Assembly: GCA_050697555.1 (NCBI GenBank)
Contig: JBOHAD010000027.1
Location: 1 to 29,808, forward strand
DNA from: DASQWP01 sp050697555
Lineage (GTDB): Bacteria; Actinomycetota; Thermoleophilia; Gaiellales; Gaiellaceae
Reading direction: 5' to 3'
Length of the DNA: 29,808 bases
The notes below the pieces were generated by a model. The model made no database searches. It had not been told where the DNA came from and was given only the letters and a program-made list of their open reading frames with translations. Position numbers and translations under genes: made by a program. Position 1 is the stretch's first letter, and the number at the start of each line of letters is the position of its first letter. Below are positions 24,585 to 29,808 of the stretch, in pieces.

Positions 24585-25139
24585 CTACAGACGTTCTGAA
24601 CGCGGCCAATTGGCGGCTGACGAAGCCGTCAACGAGGGTGTGCTCACCGTCCGCGAGAGCGGTCGCGCGACGAGCTCGAGGGGCGTGGCGTAGCCGTCGC
24701 TGCTGTACAACCTGCGGCGCAGGTGACGGTTGAGCGCGGTGCTGTCGCAGTGGCTCAGACCGCCCGCGTCGGCAACTGCGTAGTCGAGGTAGAAGGCCAT
24801 CTCGTTCATGGAGCCGAGGACGCTGCGGCTCGCCGTCTTTGCCACCTGGACCGCCTCCGGGTCGAGCCGGCCGAGGCAATCGGAGAGTAGTCCTTCGGAG
24901 GCGAGCTCCACCTCGATCTTCGCGACCACAAAATCGGCGAGCGGGCGGACGTCAGCTGCCCGCACGTCCGCGACGAACACCGGGAACAGCGTCCCCGCGT
25001 GGGTCAGGAGGAGGCATTTCCTCCGGTCGAGCCAGAGGAGGTTCATGTACCAGTCGTCGTCGCTCGGCGGCGGGTCCGCGAGCTCACGCGCGCTGACCTT
25101 GAGGAGCGCGAGCGCCTTCTTCGTGCAGCGCAGCGTCAT
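24585..25139 (-). CDS. DUF6933-like protein coupled to AbiEii
   Basis: A 184-aa protein. I choose ATG 25139, which overlaps the AbiEii stop by four bases (ATGA); ATG 25151 is possible. The N-terminus MTLRCTKKALALLKV, the block DDWYMNLLWLDRRKCLLLTH and AGTLFPVFVADVRAADVRPL look like the family I remember as DUF6933, followed by KTASRSVLGSMNEMAFYLDY and HLRRRLYSSDGYATPLEL. Function is not known. It is the third gene of an operon with abiEi and abiEii. It converges with the SF1 helicase gene, with 26 bases between the stops. The last ~25 residues after PLELV are Ser/Thr-rich and look less conserved. Confidence 0.75.
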   Translation of the reverse strand: MTLRCTKKALALLKVSARELADPPPSDDDWYMNLLWLDRRKCLLLTHAGTLFPVFVADVRAADVRPLADFVVAKIEVELASEGLLSDCLGRLDPEAVQVAKTASRSVLGSMNEMAFYLDYAVADAGGLSHCDSTALNRHLRRRLYSSDGYATPLELVARPLSRTVSTPSLTASSAANWPRSERL

Positions 25140-26026
25140 CGCCGTCGCCATTCGGCCTTGCTCGCGTCCCACTGTCTGGCGTTCGTATCGCCCGCAACGA
25201 CGGGATCGAGGAAGGCTGCCGCGAGACGGTGACCTGCTGATGGATTCGGATCGAGGCCGACCTCCGCTGCGAGCACACGGTACGGGCGTGCCCAGTCGAG
25301 CGGCGGAGCCGGTAGCGCCGCAGGGACTTCGTGTGTCGCGCGCTCCTCGAAGACGCGAATGACCGCCTCTCGGAGGCGGTCGAAATCGAACGAGGCGAGC
25401 TCGCTCATGAGGACGATGTCGATCAGGTCCTTGACGCGGGAGCTCGGTTCGTCGTCGCCGTGGCGACGCGTGTACGCGTGCACCTTCTCGGCGATGTGCT
25501 GCTCGAGCGCGATCGCCCGCACGTGCGCAGGGGCGATCTCCGCAAAATCCAGAAGGTCAGGTGCCGTCAGCTCGTCAGGTGGCCGGAGCAACTCGCTCCC
25601 GACGCCCACGTCGATGAGAAGAGGCTCGAAGAGCCGTCCGGCGACGGAGGCGTCTGCGTGGAAGCGGACGCCGCCGCCGGCGCTGCCGATGTCGGCGTCT
25701 CCGACGCGCCGGATGTCGAAGGCGAAGTGATCACCGAGGTCGAGCGCCGCGGCCTCTACCAAGGCAGTCGCTGCCTCGTCGAGCGACGTGTCCCAGTCGA
25801 GGTCGACGTCACGCGTCGTGCGCGCCTGGCCGGGCACTCGGAGTTCCAGGGCGAAGCCACCTTTCAGGACCCATCGATCGGGGGCTGCGCGCTCGAGCCG
25901 GGCGAGCAGGCGCGTGAACGCGACGAGCTTGCGAGCGCGCCCGACCGGACGCCCACCCGCTCGTGCTGTCGCGTTCAGGCGAGCCTCGAGCGCCGAGCGA
26001 AAGGCTGCCGAAGTGGCGTACTTCAC
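25136..26026 (-). CDS. abiEii: AbiEii-family nucleotidyltransferase toxin
   Basis: A 296-aa protein from ATG 26026. It has the full AbiEii signature: RWVLKGGFALELRV (GG loop), then ARTTRDVDLDWD (D-x-D metal site), AEKVHAYTRRHGDDEPSSR and RVKDLIDIVLM (K-x3-D). Such toxins transfer nucleotides to an RNA or nucleotide target and stop growth, usually to abort phage infection. The antitoxin gene abiEi precedes it with a four-base overlap (ATGA at 26026-26023), and the DUF6933-like gene follows with another. All catalytic residues are visible, unlike the degenerate nucleotidyltransferase at 6963. The toxin is probably active. Confidence 0.93.
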   Translation of the reverse strand: MKYATSAAFRSALEARLNATARAGGRPVGRARKLVAFTRLLARLERAAPDRWVLKGGFALELRVPGQARTTRDVDLDWDTSLDEAATALVEAAALDLGDHFAFDIRRVGDADIGSAGGGVRFHADASVAGRLFEPLLIDVGVGSELLRPPDELTAPDLLDFAEIAPAHVRAIALEQHIAEKVHAYTRRHGDDEPSSRVKDLIDIVLMSELASFDFDRLREAVIRVFEERATHEVPAALPAPPLDWARPYRVLAAEVGLDPNPSAGHRLAAAFLDPVVAGDTNARQWDASKAEWRRR

Positions 26027-26619
26027 TCGCTCAGCAGCCGGTCGATCGTCGACCTGACGGTGGCAGCGCGGGGCGCCGCCGCCGCGCGAAGGCGCCTTGG
26101 CGTGGTCAGCACCCGATCGACTGCTTGGCGGACCGCCATCTCGATCTGCTCGGGCTGCGTCCCCGCTTCGAGCGAGTCGAGGATCGTCCGCTCGACAGAG
26201 GTCGTCGGGAGGCCGTGGACACGGCGTACCTCTCCGTCTGCAAGCGGCTCGCGCGGATAGTGGAAGCGCACGCCGACGGGACCCTTCCGATGGCGGTAGC
26301 GGCGCGGGAGGGTGAGGTGGACCTTGGACGGAATCACGTCCGAGAGGTCGTAGAGCTCGAGCGCGCTCTCGTGCGAGACGACCGCGATTTCAGAGCCGGC
26401 GAGCATCCAGGCGGCGGCGACGTGGTCGAACGGCGATGAGGGGTAGAAGCGCAGGCGGTAGAGCCCGCGGCCGGCGTGCTCGAGGCGTCCGCCCTCCCGG
26501 GTGTGGTGTCGGAGAGCGTTCCGATGGAACCCTGCCTCCTCCGCCTGCGCCGTGGTCACGTAGCCGCCTTGCGACTCCGCGATGCGCCCCAGAACTTCCC
26601 AGCGATCCTGGTCATTCAT
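26023..26619 (-). CDS. abiEi: AbiEi-family antitoxin / autorepressor
   Basis: A 198-aa protein; I start it at ATG 26619 (MNDQDRWEVLGRIAES) because a -10 box and palindrome lie just upstream, although the open frame runs to 26652. The N-terminal winged helix reads GGYVTTAQAEEAGFHRNALR then EHAGRGLYRLRFYP. The C-terminal domain (SHESALELYDLSDVIPSKVHLTLPRR, TTSVERTILDSLEAG) is typical of AbiEi antitoxins. It should neutralise AbiEii and repress its own operon. It begins a three-gene operon of overlapping frames. Confidence 0.93.
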   Translation of the reverse strand: MNDQDRWEVLGRIAESQGGYVTTAQAEEAGFHRNALRHHTREGGRLEHAGRGLYRLRFYPSSPFDHVAAAWMLAGSEIAVVSHESALELYDLSDVIPSKVHLTLPRRYRHRKGPVGVRFHYPREPLADGEVRRVHGLPTTSVERTILDSLEAGTQPEQIEMAVRQAVDRVLTTPRRLRAAAAPRAATVRSTIDRLLSE

Positions 26620-26641
26620 TTGCACAACTATACCGTGCAAA
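26619..26641 (-). promoter_or_regulatory. abiE promoter -10 inside a 7-bp inverted repeat (probable AbiEi operator)
   Basis: TTTGCAC (26619-26625) and GTGCAAA (26635-26641) are perfect inverted repeats with nine bases between. On the coding strand the spacer holds TATAGT (26632-26627), seven bases before the abiEi ATG. That fits a leaderless promoter repressed by AbiEi; no good -35 box is seen. Confidence 0.6.
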
Positions 26642-26763
26642 ACCATGACCACACTCGGCGTGACCCAGGGTCATTGCGAAGCTGCTGCGCTTGTGACGAC
26701 AGTGGCTGATGTGCCGATGCTCGCCGTTTTTCGCGAACTCAGTTGTCGAGTACGACAACAAAC

Positions 26764-26788
26764 TTTGTACCCATTTTGTACCCATCGC
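26764..26788 (+). repeat. Right-end pair of direct repeats TTTGTACCC (probable integrase arm sites)
   Basis: TTTGTACCC occurs at 26764-26772 and 26775-26783, the second followed by ATCGC exactly as at the left end (1423-1436). The doublet lies 82 bp inside attR. The rest of 26642-26865 shows no gene. Confidence 0.6.
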
Positions 26789-26865
26789 ACCTGATTTCAG
26801 CCGCTCTCAGCGCACCGAAAACGGCTTATTCAAGCCAAACCGCACCCAGCGCGACCCCCATGGAG

Positions 26866-26913
26866 CGGGCTCATAACCCGGAGGTCGCAGGTTCAAATCC
26901 TGCCCCCGCTACT
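26866..26913 (+). repeat. attR: 48-bp copy of the tRNA-Met 3' end (tRNA remnant)
   Basis: A perfect copy of 1306-1353, carrying the anticodon arm from its second base, variable loop, T arm and acceptor 3' strand but no 5' half, so it cannot make a tRNA. It is the original chromosomal 3' end displaced by integration. Confidence 0.95.
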
Positions 26914-26916
26914 GCG

Positions 26917-26943
26917 AAAGGCCCGCAAACGCGGGCCTTTTGT
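26917..26943 (+). terminator. Original rho-independent terminator of the tRNA gene
   Basis: AAAGGCCCGC, a short AAAC loop, then GCGGGCCTTTT form a hairpin with a T run right after attR. It is analogous to the hairpin at 1356-1381 but differs in sequence. Confidence 0.88.
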
Positions 26944-26977
26944 CTACCCGGCTTGGGCGGCGAGGTCGACTTTGTAG

Positions 26978-27507
26978 TTACCGGCGGCCTAACTGAAGTC
27001 CCGCGCTCGCCAGCACGCGAACGACGAAGGCGCCCTTGCCCGCGGTGTACGCCGCGCCGTCTTGGGGGTGTTCCTGCGCTAGCTTGAGTTTCAGCGCCTC
27101 GTATTGCGCGGCCAGCGTGGACCTGTCCCGCAGGGCGTTGCGGAAAGCGAGTCGTTCCCGCCAGAGATCGTGCCCGGTTCAGTGAGATGGAGCCCGTGCG
27201 TCATCTCCGACAAACGGGGCGACGGCTTCGCGAAATGGTGTGCGATGCCCGGCCGATGCGGCGCGTAGACGTAGGACTGTTCGCCGAGCGCGTCGTACGC
27301 CGCCCGCGCTTCTTCGAGGTCGCGCACTCCCGCCATCATGTCGATGATCGGCTTGGAGGCGAGCCCGGGAACGGCAGTCGAGCCGATGTGGTGGATCCCG
27401 TCCTCGAGCCACGGGGCGAGCACGCGCTCCAGCAACGCACGCTCGGTCTCGAAGCGACGCGGCCACTCGGGGTCGTACGCGACGACTGCGATCCGTTCGT
27501 CGGCCAC
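26978..27507 (-). pseudogene. GrpB-family protein gene, frameshifted
   Basis: GTG 27507 starts a GrpB-type protein (nucleotidyltransferase fold): VVAYDPEWPRRFETERALL, HHIGSTAVPGLASKPIIDMM, HHFAKPSPRLSEMTHGLHL. After LTEPG at about 27173-27176 the frame is lost, ending after a non-homologous tail at 27091. One base added in the G run there restores HDLWRERLAFRNALRDRSTL, then AAQYEALKLKLAQEH and AGKGAFVVRVLASAGLQ, and a TAA at 26978. The repaired product would be 176 aa, the family's normal length. Either the gene carries a one-base deletion or the read does. It is the first chromosomal gene past attR. Confidence 0.85.
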
Positions 27508-27579
27508 GAGCTCAGACTAACGAGGCGCGGCTCCGTGCCTCGTTGAGCGTGCGATCCGCCGACCGCGAGGGATCCTCGT

Positions 27580-27609
27580 TTGACAGGTGACTATTCAGTC
27601 ACATATCAT
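27580..27609 (+). promoter_or_regulatory. Promoter and palindromic operator of the ArsR-SRPBCC gene
   Basis: A consensus -35 TTGACA (27580-27585) and -10 TATCAT (27604-27609) are spaced by 18 bp. The spacer holds GTGACT (27587-27592) and AGTCAC (27597-27602), an inverted repeat with a four-base centre, a good ArsR-type operator. The -10 ends seven bases before the ATG, so the mRNA is probably leaderless. Confidence 0.72.
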
Positions 27610-27616
27610 CGCGGGC

Positions 27617-28393
27617 ATGGACGCGGTCTTCAGGGCTCTCGCCGATCCGACGCGACGGAGCTTGCTCGACGAGCTGTTCCGGCAGGACGGGCAGACGCTG
27701 AGCGCGCTCGAGCGCCGGCTGCCGATGACGCGGTTCGGCGTGATGAAGCATCTTGGGGTGCTCGAGGACGCGGGCCTCGTGACGACCAAGAAGCGAGGGC
27801 GAGAGAAGCTCCATTTCCTGAATGCGGTCCCGATCCGGCTCGTCCACGACCGCTGGGTGAGCAAATACGCCGAGCCCTGGGCCGCGACGCTCAGCGGGCT
27901 CAAGGCGAGAATCGAGGAGGGCCTGATGGAGAAGGTGTTCGAGATCTACATCAAGACGACGCCCGAGCGCCTCTGGGAGGCGATCACCGACGCCGAGATG
28001 AGGGAGAAGTACTCGTTCGGGATGCGGGTCGTATCCGATTGGACGCCCGGCTCGCGCTACCAGTCGACCTCGCGCGACGGCACCGTCGTCCTGGGCGAGG
28101 GCGAGAACCTGGAGATCGAGCCGCCGCGCCGGCTGGTTCAGAGCTTCCAGGCGCTCTGGAGCGACGAGGTCAAGCGGGAAGGGCTGTCGAGGGTCACTTG
28201 GGAGATCGAGCCGGTCGGCGACTCCTGCCGGCTCACCGTGACCCACGACCAGCTCCGCGAGGGCGCCCACGACGAGCTCTACGGCGGCTGGCCGATGATC
28301 CTCTCCGGCCTGAAGACGCTGCTCGAGACCGGGGAGACCCTCACGACGCCCGGCTCGTTGCAGTACGCGGAGACGCCCAGCTCTGCGGCTTGA
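27617..28393 (+). CDS. ArsR-family regulator fused to an SRPBCC/AHSA1 domain
   Basis: A 258-aa protein; I start at ATG 27617 (MDAVFRALADPTRRSLLDEL), since the promoter lies just upstream of it. Residues ~1-90 are an ArsR winged helix: QTLSALERRLPMTRFGVMKH, then LGVLEDAGLVTTKKRGREKL. After a linker, residues ~105-245 form an AHSA1/SRPBCC (START-like) domain: KVFEIYIKTTPERLWEAITD, EPPRRLVQSFQALW, and GGWPMILSGLKTLLE. Such fusions bind a small hydrophobic ligand and probably control their own promoter. It is transcribed alone; a GC-rich hairpin follows. Ligand unknown. Confidence 0.92.
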   Translation: MDAVFRALADPTRRSLLDELFRQDGQTLSALERRLPMTRFGVMKHLGVLEDAGLVTTKKRGREKLHFLNAVPIRLVHDRWVSKYAEPWAATLSGLKARIEEGLMEKVFEIYIKTTPERLWEAITDAEMREKYSFGMRVVSDWTPGSRYQSTSRDGTVVLGEGENLEIEPPRRLVQSFQALWSDEVKREGLSRVTWEIEPVGDSCRLTVTHDQLREGAHDELYGGWPMILSGLKTLLETGETLTTPGSLQYAETPSSAA

Positions 28394-28409
28394 GAGCCGG
28401 GACCGATGC

Positions 28410-28440
28410 GCGGGGGCCGCTGCAGATCGGCGGCCCCCGC
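28410..28440. terminator. GC-rich hairpin between convergent genes
   Basis: GCGGGGGCCGC and GCGGCCCCCGC form an 11-bp perfect stem with a nine-base loop, 17 bases after the ArsR-SRPBCC stop and 54 bases past the cupin stop on the other strand. There is no T run, so it is an imperfect intrinsic terminator. Confidence 0.55.
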
Positions 28441-28493
28441 GGTGTAGCGCGGCGGGCGTCCAGGGGCCCGCGTTCGTCGAGGACCTCGTCGCT

Positions 28494-29066
28494 CTAGGCG
28501 GCGTTCGCGGCCAGGGGCGTGCCGGTTGCCACGTACGTCGGGGCATAGCCGACGAGCCGGCCCAGCGGCGCGGCGAGCGTGAGGCCGAGCCGTTGCACGA
28601 AAACGGGCGGGAAGGGAAGTCGTACGACGTCGAAATGAGCACGGGCGATCACCGCCAGGCGGAGCGGGTTCGGCATGCCCTTCTTGTTCGTCTTGCCGTC
28701 GGTCGCGAGCGCGAACATCGTCCCGAGCAGCTGCTCGAACTGGAGTGCCGGCCGCACCTCGCAACGGAAGCGTGCTTCGTCCTCTCCTGCGTTCCAGAAG
28801 CGGTGCGGGGTGCCTGCGGGGATCGTGACCGTCTCGCTCGGGCCTGCGACGATTTCCTCGCCACGCACCTCGAGGCCGAGCGTGCCCGAGACGATCTCGA
28901 ACCGCTCCTCCTGCTTCGGGTGAACGTGGGCGGCCGCCACGAAGCCGTCCGGTTGGACGAACGTCTCGAAGACGACCGCCTCGCCGTTCGTCTCCCGCGA
29001 GGTCTCGTGGAAGAGGATCCGCTCACCGGTGACCGGGTTCTCGATTACGTCGCCTGCATTAATCAT
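28494..29066 (-). CDS. Cupin-domain protein
   Basis: A 190-aa protein from ATG 29066 with a strong Shine-Dalgarno (GGGAGGAG, four to five bases upstream). The cupin barrel is clear: FVAAAHVHPKQEERFEIVSG (motif 1 with H-x-H and Glu), then SETVTIPAGTPHRFWNAGED (motif 2 with PxGxPH). These His and Glu residues normally bind a metal. After the barrel the chain continues for ~80 residues with two hydrophobic stretches (PFPPVFVQRLGLTLAAPLGR, APTYVATGTPLAANA), perhaps weakly membrane-associated. It is a single gene convergent with the ArsR-SRPBCC gene. Substrate unknown. Confidence 0.9.
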   Translation of the reverse strand: MINAGDVIENPVTGERILFHETSRETNGEAVVFETFVQPDGFVAAAHVHPKQEERFEIVSGTLGLEVRGEEIVAGPSETVTIPAGTPHRFWNAGEDEARFRCEVRPALQFEQLLGTMFALATDGKTNKKGMPNPLRLAVIARAHFDVVRLPFPPVFVQRLGLTLAAPLGRLVGYAPTYVATGTPLAANAA

Positions 29067-29423
29067 GTTCTCCTCCCTGCTGTCGGCTGCCGTGCGGCGG
29101 CGGGTTCGGCTTCAGAGGGACGGTAGGCCGCGCCGGCCTGGAAATCGTCGGCCGCAGGCTGGATTCGGCCTCCGCGGCGGGGTGATTTCCGCGCGCCTGA
29201 ACATCCTCCGCCGGGAGGAGCGCCACTCGGCCCCGGGGAGGACGAGGCCTGGCAGTAGCTCCGCGACCCGCCGTACGACACATGCGCTCTACGAGGCGCT
29301 TCCGGGAATCCAGGCTCGACTCGGGACGTTTAACACTTCGGGAGCGGCAACTCGGGTGTAGCCGTGCGCCACGTGCGCGCCGAGGCGGCTCCCCGCCTGA
29401 AGGCAACGACGAAAGGAAGACCC

Positions 29424-29808
29424 ATCGCAACCACCTTGCAGTCCCCTGAGATCCAGACGTTGCTCGTCGAAGACGACGAGCGGCACGATGACGATCTCGT
29501 TCTCGAGGCAGGCGACGTCCCCGGCGCACCCGACTCGCTCCAGCTCTTCCTCACCCAGATCGGGCGCTATCCGCTCCTGAGCGCGGCCGAGGAAGTCGCG
29601 CTGGCCAAGCGCGTCGAGCGTGGCGATCCCGTCGCGAAAGAGCGCATGATCACCTCCAACCTCCGCCTCGTCGTCTCGATCGCGAAGCGCTACCGAGGGC
29701 ACGGCGTGCCCCTTCTCGATCTGATCCAGGACGGCGTCGTGGGGCTCAACCGAGCGGTCGAGAAGTTCGACTGGCGCAAGGGCTACAAGTTCTCGACGTA
29801 CGCGACCT
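29424..29808 (+). CDS. RNA polymerase sigma-70 family factor (RpoD/SigA-like), 3' end outside window
   Basis: A partial gene running off the right edge. The frame reads DSLQLFLTQIGRYPLLSAAE (region 1.2), then EVALAKRVERGD, MITSNLRLVVSIAKRYRGHG (region 2.1) and LLDLIQDGVVGLNRAVEKFD then KGYKFSTYAT (regions 2.2-2.3), which is the primary sigma-factor core-binding signature. The start is unclear. A Shine-Dalgarno sequence (AAAGGAAGA) sits at ideal distance from an ATC at 29424, giving I/M-ATTLQSPEIQTLL. Canonical alternatives are GTG 29373 or TTG 29436, both without a properly spaced ribosome site. No long region 1.1 is present. The 29067-29423 gap upstream shows no gene and no promoter I can defend. 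Confidence 0.88.
   Translation, partial: MATTLQSPEIQTLLVEDDERHDDDLVLEAGDVPGAPDSLQLFLTQIGRYPLLSAAEEVALAKRVERGDPVAKERMITSNLRLVVSIAKRYRGHGVPLLDLIQDGVVGLNRAVEKFDWRKGYKFSTYAT

Larger units (their letters stand above)
1306..26913 (+). mobile_element. Integrative mobilizable element inserted in the initiator tRNA gene
   Basis: The span is bounded by a perfect 48-bp direct repeat of the tRNA 3' end (1306-1353 and 26866-26913), so one unit is 25,560 bp. Inside lie a tyrosine integrase, an excisionase-like protein, a MobF/TrwC-type relaxase and a large block of defence-like genes. Flanking genes (ppx; grpB, cupin, sigma factor) are ordinary chromosomal ones. No coupling protein or type IV secretion genes are seen, so autonomous conjugation is unlikely and mobilisation by a helper is inferred. 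The integrase lies about 5 kb from attL rather than at the very end. Confidence 0.9.

Noticed and set aside
26866..26913. Second initiator tRNA gene
   Set aside because: Only the 3' 48 bases are present; the 5' acceptor strand and D arm are missing, so it is attR.
29067..29423. Coding frames between the cupin and sigma-factor genes
   Set aside because: Arg/Pro-rich, with no ribosome site or recognisable motif.
1..29808. CRISPR arrays and insertion sequences
   Set aside because: No regularly spaced repeats and no transposase motifs were seen on either strand.

Overview
High-GC DNA from a probable Actinomycetota chromosome. A deep lineage such as Thermoleophilia is my guess from the look of the nucleotidyltransferase and sigma-factor proteins. 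The codon bias, the GTG/TTG starts, the initiator tRNA without an encoded CCA and several probably leaderless genes all fit. I had no database, so family names rest on motifs I can read.

Left chromosomal flank (1-1351): the 5' part of a Ppx/GppA phosphatase gene and a small membrane/coiled-coil gene lie on the minus strand. An initiator tRNA-Met follows on the plus strand.

Integrated element (about 1306-26913, 25,560 bp per unit): the last 48 bp of the tRNA (1306-1353) recur exactly at 26866-26913, giving attL and attR. Just inside each end sit two direct copies of TTTGTACCC (1411-1431 and 26764-26783), probable integrase arm sites. The recombination and transfer genes are a tyrosine integrase, an excisionase-like protein, a divergent XRE regulator and a MobF/TrwC-type relaxase-helicase. 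I see no type IV secretion genes, so this looks like an integrative mobilizable element (IME). A 35-bp palindrome abuts the relaxase start codon and is an oriT or operator candidate.

The cargo is largely defence-like. It includes a PD-(D/E)XK nuclease, a DUF5677-like protein, an XRE plus nucleotidyltransferase pair with degenerate catalytic motifs, and a 1330-aa protein fusing zinc fingers, a nuclease and a RecQ helicase, with a coiled-coil partner. It also includes a complete type I restriction-modification operon (hsdM-hsdS-hsdR). Next comes a two-gene module of an unknown protein, interrupted by an in-frame TGA, and an SF1 helicase-like ATPase. The last unit is an AbiEi/AbiEii system with a third coupled gene. 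The RecQ-nuclease pair and the SF1-helicase pair are the best candidates for undescribed systems.

Right chromosomal flank (26914-29808): a tRNA terminator, a frameshifted grpB-like gene, an ArsR-SRPBCC fusion regulator with a clear promoter/operator, a cupin gene, and the start of a primary-type sigma-70 gene that runs off the window.
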